A stretch of DNA of 64,000 nt, from positions 267,171 to 331,170 of the forward strand of contig VYZI01000576.1 in assembly GCA_013397695.1 (NCBI GenBank), written 5' to 3'. Origin of the DNA: Centropus unirufus. Taxonomy: Eukaryota > Chordata > Aves > Cuculiformes > Centropidae. This document shows, piece after piece, positions 25,001 through 36,483 of this stretch. Position numbers and translations under genes: made by a program. The notes beneath the pieces are model-generated. The model was not told where the DNA came from. It searched no databases and saw only the letters and a list, made by a program, of their open reading frames with translations. The first letter of the stretch is position 1, and every line of letters begins with the position of its first letter.

Positions 25001-28000
25001 ACATCTAACAGGAACATTGAGGTTTGCAGAAGCAGAAGTCTTATGATCAGTCACGATTCTTAACGTTCACAATTGTTCTTCTATTTCTTGCTGAGCTCAT
25101 AATTTTTTTCTGATTGAAAGCAAAAGTTTAACTGCAGCCACTTGTATTCTTTGTACCCATTTAGATTTGTTTAAAAGAATCATTAAAAAAAATTTCTTAA
25201 AGACAGAATTACCTGATTTGCTTGCCCTAGATCTATCAGAGGACCCAGTCTTTTGCTCCTCTTTCTCTTTTCCTTCTTTTTCATCTTTTCCATCTTTTTC
25301 CGATTTCTTAGCATCATCTTTTTTGTCAGTCTTCTCCTCCTTCTTAACACCAACAGACCTACAGGTAAATTGGGTTTTAATAGAGAACCTACCAAAAAGT
25401 GCTATATAACCATTCTGATCCAAGTTAGAAAGAAAACTAAGCCCTTCCCAAAAGACTCTCGCCCCCCACCCCCCTCACACCTTCCACACTGCTGTGCTGA
25501 AACCAACGCACACTTGCAGGCACAATTAAAATCAGCAACCAAGACTAAACTAAAGCTGGTAAAAAATGAGAAACAACAGATAATCCTTCTGAATATTTGG
25601 AGACTTCAGTGTGCTAAAATCTTGTGTTCTGCCTATAAAATTCATGCTTGGAACAGGGGAAAGAGGCCCCATCCAGGCACATGTTAAACACTGGCAGAGG
25701 CTGCCCAGGGAGGCAGTGAAGTCCCCAACCCTGGAGGTGTTTAAAAGATGGGTAGATGAGATGCTTCAGAATCTGGTTTAATAATGGACAGGTACAGTTG
25801 TACTCAGTGACCTCAAAGGTCTTCTCCAGAGTGGCGACTCATGAATTCAAAGCTCTACCAGATGAGCTTTTAATACACAAACACCTTACACACCCATTGC
25901 AAGCACCCCAGCCAGTCAGAGCAGCAAAGTGACCAATCTTTTACATTTTATGACAGGATAAAAAGTAGTAAAGCAAATTGCTCTTCCAAAAGCAACATAT
26001 CATTTGGAAAACAAATACTGAAGCATCGCTCACTAACCATGCGAAAAGGCTATCAAAAAGACAAGGCAAAACCTGGGAAGATTTGTCAGGTAACACAACA
26101 GACTAAGCTGAAGTCAGATCAGAGGATTAACAGTTCTGGCCAAACAATGGCTTATCTAGAAATGAGGGGACTGGACATCTCCTGATAAGTTTTGGTACTA
26201 AATTGTGCCGAGATCCACATTTGCAAGCCGAGGGTCCGTTAATTGGTGCAGAACACCAATTTCAAGTACTATTCCTATTTCAGATGCAGAGTGAAGCAAG
26301 AAATTGAGATTTACGAGTTACCATTCACTTTGGTCACGTGGTTGCCTTTCAAATGAGGGGCCCTTTAAACACAGAAGAAAAAAAACATCAAAAAGTACTT
26401 TACTTCTCAGATTTGGACTCAGCAGGGTGGTGCCTGTCTTTCTCCTTCCTCGTTTCACCTTCCTTTTTGTCTGAAGGCTTCTTCCCAGCTGGCTCATTTT
26501 TTGCCTAGAATTTTACCCAGAAGTATATTTGTAGTAAGAGACTGACATTAAACTCACACCCTTTAATTCCACTGCCCTGTCATGGAATAGCCACCACTTA
26601 CCCTTTCCACAGAAATCATTTTCCCATGCAGCTCTGTTCTGTGGAGGTGATTAATACACTTGGTAGCTTCTTCAGATGTCGACATCGTAACAAAGCCATA
26701 ACAGCGAGAACCAGGACTGCGAGCGTTTGTCACTACTTTTGCACCAACCACCTTTGTGGAATAAAAAGATGTTCTGTGTTTGCAGATCTGCCACCAACTA
26801 AATTCCACCTTAATCACCATGAGCAGCTCTACCAGTCCCACACAGGGTAGAACCTTATTCACTTTTAATACAGAGGAAACATGCTCAGCATGTGAACAGT
26901 GTTGACACCCAAGTCAAGAGTAACAAACACAGCTGAAAAGGTTCATAGTTAAGCTTATTCCACATGGAGTCTGAAAAAAGTATAGAACAATTGTATTAAA
27001 CAGGTAAATCTGATTGTGGAACAGATTGTTGATGCAGCTCTGCAGGGAAAGAGACTGCCATAATAGTCAGCTCAGAAAATTCACCTTTAAGTTGCTGAGA
27101 GGTCAATAACTTTAGGAAGACATTACATTATTATTATTAACAATATTAACATAAGAAATCCCAAACAAATAAACCACCACCACTTCATCTCTTTCCCCAT
27201 GGGACACTTCTGCTGGTTTCTATCCACAGTAACAATCTCTGACAGCACAGAGACACATACTTTAGTGACACAAACATTTAATATTACACCCAGGAATGTA
27301 TCAGGGGGAAGGGAAAATGTGAAAGAGTTCCCTTCCACAACTTCTGCTCTCCTGTTGCAGCTGGTACTGAAGAACAGATCGAAGTCTGCCCTCAAAGACT
27401 ACATTCCCCAAAGGAACACCCCAGGAAATGGAACGGTTAAAGCCAGCATTAACAATTGCTGGACACCCAGGAGGTATAATTAGACCACAGCATGCTAGAT
27501 AGTGACGCACCACTCTCTATCGTGAAGAACTTCATTTTCACTGGTAACTGACAGATTCTCTGCAACATAGATTTCTGCCCCACTGCCTGCCCATTTCAGA
27601 TCACCTTCTTGATCAAGTATGCTACTTTCAGAAACAGACCTTCTAAGTTAAGTGTTCTGCCTACCCAGTTATTCATAGGAAAAAATAAGAACTAAATTTG
27701 AAGTGATTCTTTTAAATTGACAAAATGGTTTGTTAAGTTACACGTCTGCTCTGTACCTTTCCATACTTGCTGAAAAGATTCTTCAAGTCTGTAGCTCTGG
27801 TCGATGAGGAAAGCCCACTAACCCACAGATTTCTGCCAGAACCACTCCCAGCACGGCCTAGGGTACAAAAATGCCAAGCATAAAAGCCCACACAGCACAA
27901 GAACACCACTATGAAGAAGTCATCCCCCTACAAACCCCACTAACTCTTCATAAACCTCTTCAGGTACAATATCACATCTACCTCTTCCAATCAATCTCAA

Positions 28001-31000
28001 AATCAAGATGTTGCAGCCTACAAAAATGAACTTCTCAACTCCCTACTCAACGTGCACTCGAACGGCCCATGAGTTTTGATGCACACGCTGTCTTCCTACA
28101 CTTCAATCATTTTTATGAGAATCACAAAGCACCAAATGGTAATTCACAAGAGACTTTTTTACACTAAAGCTGTTAGAAAGATTGGAAGAGGTACACAAAC
28201 CGAGATTTCCAATTTGTGCTTTGAAGGCCTACGTGTAGTATGCATTCACTGAATGAACAGTCCTCACCAGAACTGCACACGGAGTAATAAATGAACAGAT
28301 TTGGGCAGCTGTGAGGTTTTTCAGAAAATCCTGCTCTTGCTGATACCAATGCCCACTGACAAAACCAGTGGGACTCCAGTATAATTATTGCAGTAATTAC
28401 ACAGTAATATTACACATTGAGGGAATTAACTAGATAATGCAAGAAAGGAGAGTAAAAAAGCGAGAACTATTACTCCATTCACTACTTCAAATGCTTGCTT
28501 ACTACACCTGACTCTGAAGTAATGATTAGATTTGACCCTGTAACATTTTTCTCAAGTCATTTGTACTTGAAAAAAAAATAAATCACCATACCTTTCTCAT
28601 CTTTTGGGCTTATCTTTGTGCCTTTGTCCTCCTCAACAGCGCTAAAGACAAAACACCACATTATTCAACCGCTCATACAGAAAAAGAAAAGTAATTCTAG
28701 ATTGTGCACTAGAATTGGATACCTACCAGGAACTTAGCTCTGAAATAACCACTATATTTGCAAATTTATAGCACAATGACAGGAAATATGGGGCTGGTAC
28801 CCATAAATGGACAATTCTGTTTTGCAGTTGACAAAAACAGTAATTTTAAGAAAACAACCTTTGAAGGTTGAGGAAGGAAAGAAATCAAACCCTCTGCGCT
28901 TAAAACAAGAAATAAAACGTCTGCACATGTAGAAACAAAACAGACTCTTTAGGAATAGGCTACAATTTCAGCAGTGGCGGTGGCCAATTGAAGGAAACAG
29001 CTTATTGGCATCACTTAACGACCAATGAAAAACGATAGCATCTGGGCTAGAACGGAGAAAAAACAAACCTCTTTTTCTGATCAGCCCCCTCACTGGCTGA
29101 GGACTCTTTAGGAGCAGGGGGTTCCTCAGAATTAGCTTTCTCTTCGCTTCTCTTGCCATCTTCTTTGCTAGCTTTGCCTTCGGGGCCTGCGCCTTTCTCC
29201 GCTGTTTCCCCACTAGAGGCTTCCAGGCCTTGGCAGCGTTTGCTACTCTGATCGCTTACGCTCTCTACTCCTATGCATTCACAGTCCGGCTTCTCTTCCT
29301 CTAGTGTCTGTTCACTTGTCTCCCCTTTTGCTACAACTAAACGCTTCGCTTCCTTCCTTGCCAAAGCTTGTGCCGGCTTGCTGGCCAAATCTAAAGCCTC
29401 TTCCTCCGACTGAGCGGCACCAAGAGCGTCCTCTTCCTCCGCCTGCCTCTTGCCCGGCACCGCGGTACTCGCTTCCTGTGCATGCGCCTGCTCCGCTTCG
29501 GAACTGTCTTCGTTAAGTACTTCAGATTTACAAGATTCCCCCAAAATGTCGAGTATTTTCTCATTTTCTACGGATTTAACAGGAATAGAATGGCACAAGA
29601 TTTAATCACCAGGGAAATACAGCAATCACAAACGTGGAACTGGCATGGCTGCCACACTAACACCAAGAGAACTTCTAAGCTACACAGAGATTGGAAAACC
29701 CTAAGTGTACACAGTGTTAACAGCCCTACGCTAACTCCTCTCTCACCGACTACCACACCAGCCCTGCACTGTAAACAGGCAAGGAAAATGCCCCCACAGA
29801 CTTAACAAAAACCTTCTGGCTCATCCTTGATATTCTTCATCAAAGCGTTCACCTCTGTTTCTTCTCTAGTTTAGCTTCCAGAGTCCAAGAGGTTTAACTG
29901 AATGTATCAAGGCACCGAGGGTTCAATATCCATTATTTCTGCGATGTTGTTTAGAGCAGAGTCCAACATGAGAACTGGGCATCTTCAGGTGGCGCATGAG
30001 TGTGTTTGCAGTCCAGAAAGCCAGTAAGATCTGTAGAAAGTTCCTGTGATGATAGCATATTCCTTCTTCCCAAGTCCAGGTGCTCCTTTATGTCTGTTCT
30101 GTACCGCAGCCTTGCATCACCCTACACTCCTGTACTTCTAGTCACAGAACTACAGCACAGTGTGATATCACAAGATCTGATTTCAGAACCTCTATAGCTT
30201 TAAGGCACATTATTTAACTCCACTGTAGGCCAACAGTTCGATGGAACCATTTCATCTCATTAAATGCCTGTTTTAATCGAGCGGTTTACACACAGATCTG
30301 GTGATATGACTGGGTTTCCAATCTCTATGACCCTGCATGACCTGGATTGTCCATCATAATAATGTACTCTACAGTAATGCATTTAGAAAAAACCCAAACA
30401 ACCAGGGAAACAAAAGAATTAAATGAAGAATGAAACTGTTTCAATGCCTAGGACTCTTCTTCAAACAATCAAACAAACAAAAAAAAACCAAACAATCAAG
30501 CAAAATAAAACAAAAAACACAGACCCAGAAAAACCAGTACCTGGCTCCAAAGGTAATTCTTCAAGTTCCTGCAGGGAGAAAGATAAAAAACCGAAAGTTA
30601 TCACTATTTCATAAGCAATCAGCAAATTATATACCTCACTCACTGCAGACGGGAGAGAATTTAAGGCAAGATTTACTAGAATTTATCTTATTTCAGCTCT
30701 GAAAACACTGAATTTTAGATCAATTTCTCCCAAGAAGGTCTAACTTCACTGCTTAACAACTCCAAACTTTATGAAATGTGTAAAAATGTCAATGTTCACA
30801 AATCCAGACACCTGTTAAACACAGGGTATACATTTTTATGGGCAAACAAACTCAAAAATTTATGCAGCAAGGGGCAAAGCTTCTGTGTGTCAGCTTGATT
30901 CTACTCTGAGTTCATAGAAGCATAGAAATCACCAGGCTGGAAAAGACCTTTGAGATCAGAGACCACCTGTACCTGTCTGCTACTAAACCAGACCACTGAG

Positions 31001-34000
31001 CACCTCATCTGCCCATCTCTTAACTACATCCAGGGATGGGGACCCCACCCCCTCCCTGTGCAGCCTCTGCCAGGGCCTGAGAACCGTTTGGGTGAATAAT
31101 TTTTCCTGATGTCCTACCTGACCCTGTCCTGGTGTAGCTTGAGGCCATTTCCCCATATCCCATCCCCTGTTACCTGGGAGAAGAGCCCAGCACCCACCTC
31201 TCCACCCCCTCCTTTCAGGCACTTGGAGGCAGGGATGAGGTCTCCTCTCCACCTCTTCTCTACAGCCCCAGCTCCCTCAGCAGCTCCTCACAACCCTTGT
31301 TCTCCAGACCCTTTCCCAGCTCCATTCCCTTCTCTGGATGCACTCCAGCTCCTCAAGGGCCTCCCGGAGTGAGGGGCCCAAAACTGAATCCAGTATTTGA
31401 GGTGCAGCCCCACCCTGTCCCAAGTACAGGGGCAGAAACAGATACATCATACATATATATAATATGTATATATGACCTGATAGATATCATTGTCCACGAT
31501 TAAATTAAAATGGTTTAAGTCCCTATTCTTTGCAGAATAAGAATGCATTAATGCATAGACTGTGCACAGACTGTTTCAGTGCACATATGTTATATGGTTC
31601 ATAGTATGCCTGTTTGTAAAGAAAAAATTGTTACCATTTACCTTCACTATGATTAAATCAGACGAAGAAGCATCTAAACTGTTTCCAACATCTTCAAGCT
31701 CTACCTTTAAAAAGTAAACAGAAAACATTTTGTTATCTATAAGGAACGGTATTGTGAATGAAAGCAGAATGAGTCACCTAAGCTTTTGTTTTCACTGACA
31801 ACTGATGATAAGCAAGTCTATTTAGCATCTAAACCAATTAAAAGGGATAAAAACTGACCAATAACCCCATGCCTCTTCCCAATCCTGACCAACTGAGCAA
31901 GCTTTCTCATTAACCCTCAAGGTGGCCAGCTTACAAAATTCTATTAAAGAGAGATTCCTACAAACTTGGTTACTTTTTCTCTCTTATTTTTAGCAACAAC
32001 AGTAAAAAACAGTAAAAAAAAATCTATGGACTCAGTAATTGTACTGATCAAAGAAGGAGCTGACTTGCACCTCAGTGGTTCAGTCACTGAAACAACTGCG
32101 TTTTGGGATTTCTACTGGATTTGCGTGGGGCAGGGATATGCTTGGGGTTAAAAGGTTGTGCTCATTTCTGCACCATTCAGATTCGGGGAGCATGGAATGA
32201 CTCAATTTTAGAATCTCCTAGTCCAGAGAGATGACAGCATGTGCACACCCAACAAAGCTACACTTTCTTGTCAGGTGGGGCAGAACTGTCTTGAAAGTCT
32301 TTGTTGGACATTGCAGGAGATGAACACCTGACTTTGAGGAAAAACATCATGCAACAGGCAGGTGAACGCCTAAGCCCAACATAACGTACTTTGAACAACT
32401 GAGTGCAAGGCCCTGTTTGAACATAAAAGTAATTTAAAATATTCCCAGAACGGTCCTGTTCAGCTGAAGTAAACAAAGCTACGACATTTGCATGCTTCAC
32501 ATGTCCTCTTAAAGATATGAAAATGGAAATGTAAACATAAAGGATGCAGAGAATTCAAAGCATGATCAAAATCAACACTTAATTGGCACAGTCATGTGTA
32601 CAAACATTAAGCAGTTTAAAAACCAAGAACACTACTTCTACAAATATGTAAAACGAAAAAGCAATGGTGATGAGAACTGGTAGAGCCCCAAATTGTTTCA
32701 AATACACTTTAGCTACTGTTTTGCTCTTTAATTAAATAAAAAAAAACCAAAACAACTCTTGATTCCACACAGATAAGAGATCCATACCATCACTATTGGT
32801 ATTTCTCTTGATTCTTCTTTAATTTCTGCCAATTGTGGGGATGCCTCCAAGTTACCTACAGCATATTCTGTAGGCTGATCAGGAAGGTCTTTCACTTCTG
32901 CATCAGCATTCTCTTTACTATCAGACAATGAGTCAAGAATATGATCAGCACTGTAATCCTCTCCGCAATCTACCGTATTGCCATTATCTATTTCAGCTTC
33001 ATCTAACACACTAATATCCATCATGTCAATATCCTGCAAGTTATCCAAACTTGCTTCAATATCCTCCTGTAAAAAGAAAAAAAAAAGTACAGAATAGTCA
33101 CTGTGACTCAAAAGCAACGCTATTGCTACTTGGCTTCAAACACAGCCTCACGTACCTGCCCATCACCCGAATCTTCTTCCAAGCCATTATCTTCTATTCC
33201 CTCTTCGTCGGATCTACGTCCTAACAACATTATGATCATTAGAAAAGAATAAAACTGTGTATCTTTCAAGTTTTATTTTTCATTAGTATTGGTGATCCTT
33301 TGCATTTAGCNNNNNNNNNNNNNNNNNNNNNNNNNNNNNNNNNNNNNNNNNNNNNNNNNNNNNNNNNNNNNNNNNNNNNNNNNNNNNNNNNNNNNNNNNN
33401 NNNNNNNNNNNNNNNNNNNNNNNNNNNNNNNNNNNNNNNNNNNNNNNNNNNNNNNNNNNNNNNNNNNNNNNNNNNNNNNNNNNNNNNNNNNNNNNNNNNN
33501 NNNNNNNNNNNNNNNNNNNNNNNNNNNNNNNNNNNNNNNNNNNNNNNNNNNNNNNNNNNNNNNNNNNNNNNNNNNNNNNNNNNNNNNNNNNNNNNNNNNN
33601 AAGGCCAGGTTGGATGGGGCTTGGAGCCCCCTGATCCAGTGTGAGGTGTCCCTGCCTGTGGCAGGGAGGTGGGACTGGATGGCTTTAAGGTCCCGTTCAT
33701 CTCAAACCATTCTATGATCCTACACTCTGAGCTCTGTTACAAGTTCAAGCACTGCTATGCACTCCCCACTTCACTGGCTCAGCTGAGACTGTGGCTATTT
33801 ATTACCTCAACCTTTCAATTCTTTACAGACATTGACCAGAAGGGAAAAAGAAGCAACAAACCAAAAACCCTATCACAAATCAATGAAAAATCTGCTCTAG
33901 GTGTTAAGCATTTCTGCTGTGCTCCTTCCACCCACAGGAGACAGCACCAGAGCTGACCTTGCTGAAAACAATTCAGCTGCTTCAGCACCAAATGACCCCC

Positions 34001-36483
34001 CCAAACTCGGAGCAAAGGTTCTTCACCTTTTATGAATATTAATTTTCCTCATAAACAATACAAAAAGGGAAGGGGTTTTAGAGCTGAGAGGAACTTCCCA
34101 ATTTCCATGCCAACATTACCAGTTCTATAACCCACATTAGGTCTTTATCTGAGACTGGAAAACTAATGGGATCACTAAAGTTCTCTCTGCTCTCAGCCAC
34201 AGTTGTGGTATTTGTTCCCTTTCCAGTTCAGATTTCACATTTTGGTTTGCAAGCAAACATAATATCACGTAACAACAAAAACCTGAGTCAAATTCCTTGG
34301 GAAAACATTCGAGCTTCGTCTCAAATTTACATTTTCTGTAAACCAAAATTAATAATTTAAAGTCCTTCACCTAAACAAGTCATTCTTCTCAGCTCCAATC
34401 TAAAAGTTTCAACAATTGCAAATTAACTCATTGTTAAAAAATCACGCATACAGAAAGCCTTAAATCCAATTTCAGATATTGATTCAGAAAGTCTTCTGAG
34501 GAGAAATATCACGCTATTGGCTATGAAGCATAAGCATAACGCCCTACAGGGATCGTTTTCAATTTTTTAGAAACTCTGCAAATTCTACCTCAAATTCCTC
34601 AGAAGTACAAAAGCCATTATCTATTTTAAAAATCCTGTGTTTTTAAAACACAAATACTTGTGTCAGTGTTTCTTAGTAACTGCTGTTCCAGGTTTCAGGG
34701 AACTCTTGAGAATAAACCAACAGATCCTTCAAGAGGCCCAATTCCACCTTATTAAATACCACGCAGTCCAGTGAATAAAATGACTGGGAAGTTTAATCCC
34801 ATCCCTAGAAACCTGAGCACAAAACTGCTGGGAGTGGTGCCAGGAATGCAGGGCATTAAAAGGTCAGAACCAAGGAACGGCAGGTTGAACCGTGCTTAAT
34901 TTATTCCAGAGAGCCAGTTTTACCCAAACCTGGCTCAGGCAGGTAATGTTGACTACAGCTTTAAGACTGCAAAACATTCAGCAGTGCCAAATTTAACCCA
35001 AGCACTTTTCCAAGAGTAAAAGCAGACTGCAGATGGAGAAGGTTAAGAAGGTCCCATTTAATGAGTAAAAGTTGCTAGAGAACGCAAGGAGAGGGTGGAG
35101 CTCCTCTCTAACTGCCCTGTACCTTTGCTGCTTCTTTTTGGAGTTTTCTTCATGATATTTTCTGAAACCACTGGAATTTCATCAGGATCCCCCCCTTCCT
35201 CCTCAATAGCCTATTAAGGGGAAAAAGATAAAGATACATATGAAGATAGACAAAAATTTGAGAATTTCTGCTAAGAACTTGTCACCAGAGGTAGAAAAAG
35301 ACTGAACACAAGAATCTAGAGCTGTGAATTAGACAGCAGAATATGGAACACACAAAGCAAAGGCCACAGACTCAAAACAACCAGCCCAGAGGAACCAGCA
35401 ATGCGCTGGAGTAAAGTTTCTGGGAAACAGCAGCATAACCAAGGGATAGAAAAAAGTCAGCCCTGCAGCACTTGTAGGCGGTGCAGACACCCAAGAGGTT
35501 GCGACAGAGCAGGTGGCACAACTCTGCTCAATGAGAGCGGCCGCATGCTGCTCACGTGCCAAAGCTGCGGTGAGGATACAGTGCACGGGTTACAGCTGGA
35601 GAGGCAGAAAAAACAGTGTGGGGCACGCAGGACTGACAGCCCAAAGCTGGGGAGGAGCTCTGGAACAGGGAGTTCAGATAGGACAAGGGAGAATAGTTTG
35701 AAGCTGCAACAGGGGAGACTGAGATGAGATCTTAGGGGAATACGTTTTGCTGTGAGGGTGGGGAGGCCCTGGCCCAGGTTGCCCAGAGAAGCTGTTCCTG
35801 CCCCATCCCTGGAGGTGTTGAAGGCCAGGTTGGATGGGGCTTGGAGCCCCCTGATCCAGTGGAAGGTGTCCCCGCCCATGGCAGGGGGTGGGACTGGCTG
35901 GGCTTTGAGGTCCCTTCCAACTCAAGCCATTTCTCGATTCTATGAGAGTCTCTCTCCAGAAAAAGTGAAGACCCTTTCACAGGACACAGGACAGAATGGA
36001 CTAGACTGCAGTGCTAGGATTTTAGTAAGTGGGCTGTAACCTAGTAAGCAAATTATTTAAAAAAATTGTTTGTTTTCAGCAGGAAGAGATGAGATTGAAA
36101 TGAGATCTTTTTCCTGTGAGGATGGGGAGGCCCTGGCCCAGGCTGCCCAGATCAGTGGTGGCTGCCCCTTCCCTGGAAGCGCTCAGGGCGTTCCATTCAC
36201 TTTAGCGATCTGCTTATTCCCTATTTTGCATGACATCCCCTGCTCTCCCCCCCCCCCCGGCGCCATTTTTCCCCGCGGCCCGGCGCGGCCCCCCCACCTT
36301 CCTCAGCCGCTCCATGAGGACGCTCTTGTTGCCGCCGCTGTCCAGGTTGCGGCGCCTCAGCTCGGCGCGCAGGTCGATCACCCGCAGCTCGCTCAGCCGC
36401 CGCCGGGTTTCACCCTCGGGGGCTCCGTTCCCGCCCAGGGGCGCGGGTTCGCCCTGAGCGGCTGCGGCCTGGCTTTCCGCCAT
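18886..36483 (-). CDS. SAFB2: SAFB2, scaffold attachment factor B2
   Basis: Nuclear RNA- and chromatin-binding protein. Twenty-one exons join with closed phases into 957 codons (human SAFB2 is 953). Exons: 36298-36483, 35123-35210, 33156-33220, 32788-33066, 31642-31704, 30541-30568, 29069-29567, 28592-28641, 27757-27857, 26602-26751, 26404-26504, 25213-25358, 24210-24298, 23557-23693, 22708-23001, 22051-22188, 21527-21566, 20604-20716, 19755-19867, 19481-19547, 18886-19012. Domains in order: SAP (about residues 30-65), acidic region, RRM (about 426-505), K/E-rich region (about 505-585), R/E-rich coiled coil (about 630-758), D/R/G-rich tail ending RRY. It is called SAFB2 rather than SAFB from its position on the far side of SAFB from MICOS13, a longer Lys-rich segment after the RRM, and [15 protein letters not shown] in exon 14. 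Start: the only ATG before the SAP domain in frame ([10 protein letters not shown]). Confidence 0.95.
19125..19228 (+). mobile_element. CR1 LINE 3' end
   Basis: 'gagctttgagcaacctgatg', 'aaggtcccttccaacccaaa', tail AGGATTCTATGA. It lies in the last SAFB2 intron. Confidence 0.88.
22708..23001 (-). CDS. SAFB2: SAFB2 exon 15 (R/E-rich coiled coil)
   Basis: A 294-bp exon, the same length as SAFB exon 15, of alternating Arg/Glu heptads ([19 protein letters not shown]) ending at [10 protein letters not shown] long charged helix of this kind mediates protein interactions and speckle-like localisation in the family. The DNA is a degenerate purine-rich repeat (GAGAGAGAGAG at the acceptor). Confidence 0.95.
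24772..24950 (+). mobile_element. CR1 LINE 3' end
   Basis: 'ggctgcccagggaggtggcg', 'ggttggatggggacttgagc', tail CATTCCATGAGTCTAT. Intronic in SAFB2. Confidence 0.88.
25689..25850 (+). mobile_element. CR1 LINE fragment, older
   Basis: 'actggcagaggctgcccagg', 'aaccctggaggtgtttaaaa', then a diverged 'gtgacctcaaaggtcttctc'. Intronic in SAFB2. Confidence 0.75.
26602..26751 (-). CDS. SAFB2: SAFB2 exon 10 (RRM, second half, RNP1)
   Basis: Fifty codons: [20 protein letters not shown], with the RNP1 core RCYGFVTM, then [20 protein letters not shown]. This closes the RRM. Confidence 0.95.
27757..27857 (-). CDS. SAFB2: SAFB2 exon 9 (RRM, first half, RNP2)
   Basis: Contains RNP2-like NLWVSGL and [15 protein letters not shown]. 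It is phase-linked to exon 10, which carries RNP1. Confidence 0.95.
28836..29902. repeat. Inverted duplication, SAFB2 copy
   Basis: A 1,067-bp block whose reverse complement occurs at 45129-46195 with equal length and no indel. I saw only two mismatches (near 29035 and 28976). It covers exon 7 and parts of both flanking introns. Outside it the paralogues drop sharply to ordinary divergence. Confidence 0.95.
29069..29567 (-). CDS. SAFB2: SAFB2 exon 7 (large acidic exon, copy of SAFB exon 7)
   Basis: A 499-bp exon encoding [20 protein letters not shown] through [13 protein letters not shown]. Its translation is identical to SAFB exon 7, as are the other reading frames across it, so the DNA is effectively the same. 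It lies inside the inverted duplicated block described separately. Donor AG|GTTTGT is followed by a T-rich stretch. Confidence 0.95.
29853..30030 (-). other. Candidate cassette (poison) exon in SAFB2 intron 6
   Basis: Acceptor TTTCTACAG ends at 30031. The frame set by exon 6 (phase 1) continues as DLTG then [18 protein letters not shown] and stops at TAA (29951-29953). A possible donor GTGAAC follows 29853. The same frame exists in SAFB at 45011. Not a known exon to me; described in the findings. Confidence 0.4.
30466..30538 (-). promoter_or_regulatory. U-rich tract downstream of the SAFB2 exon 6 donor
   Basis: The plus-strand run of A-rich sequence reads on the transcript as T-rich blocks directly after the 5' splice site of the 28-nt exon 6. 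Such tracts commonly recruit TIA1/TIAL1 to help recognise weak or tiny exons; that role is inferred. Confidence 0.4.
30541..30568 (-). CDS. SAFB2: SAFB2 exon 6 (28-nt microexon)
   Basis: Encodes ELEELPLEP plus one base. Acceptor CCCTGCAG, donor GTACTG. SAFB exon 6 has the same length and phase. Confidence 0.9.
30914..31432 (-). mobile_element. CR1 LINE fragment, 'accaggctgg' subfamily
   Basis: 'aatcaccaggctggaaaaga', 'tttcaggcacttggaggcag', 'tgaggtgcagccccaccctg'. Intronic in SAFB2. Confidence 0.92.
31440..31490. repeat. TA-rich low-complexity stretch
   Basis: ACATATATATAATATGTATA and neighbouring sequence, directly after the CR1 fragment. Confidence 0.7.
32788..33066 (-). CDS. SAFB2: SAFB2 exon 4 (acidic region, extended 3' end)
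   Basis: Encodes [20 protein letters not shown] and further acidic sequence. It is 279 bp against 207 bp in SAFB exon 4. The extra 24 codons (through [11 protein letters not shown]) come from a 5' splice site further downstream (ATG|GTATGG). A nearer GTAACT would break the phase with exon 5. Confidence 0.85.
33311..33600. other. Assembly gap (290 N)
   Basis: A run of N in SAFB2 intron 2. It abuts a CR1 3' end at 33601, so the missing sequence is probably at least partly CR1. No coding exon appears lost, since SAFB2 phases close without it. Confidence 0.95.
33601..33722 (+). mobile_element. CR1 LINE 3' end, cut by the gap
   Basis: 'aaggccaggttggatggggc' to 'aaccattctatgatcctaca'. The 5' side lies in the gap. 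Confidence 0.9.
35640..35945 (+). mobile_element. CR1 LINE 3' end
   Basis: 'ttttgctgtgagggtgggga', 'ggttggatggggcttggagc', tail TTCTCGATTCTATGAGAG. SAFB2 intron 1. Confidence 0.92.
36080..36190 (+). mobile_element. CR1 LINE fragment lacking its 3' end
   Basis: 'atgagatctttttcctgtga', 'ggggaggccctggcccaggc'. It breaks off at 'gaagcgctcagggcg' about 100 bp from SAFB2 exon 1. Confidence 0.85.
36298..36483 (-). CDS. SAFB2: SAFB2 exon 1 (N-terminus and SAP domain)
   Basis: Encodes [10 protein letters not shown], a Pro/Gly spacer, then the SAP motif [19 protein letters not shown] with [13 protein letters not shown]. The SAP helix-turn-helix binds A/T-rich scaffold DNA. The GTGGGG donor at the end of the SAP exon sits at the same codon as in SAFB exon 1. 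Confidence 0.95.
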
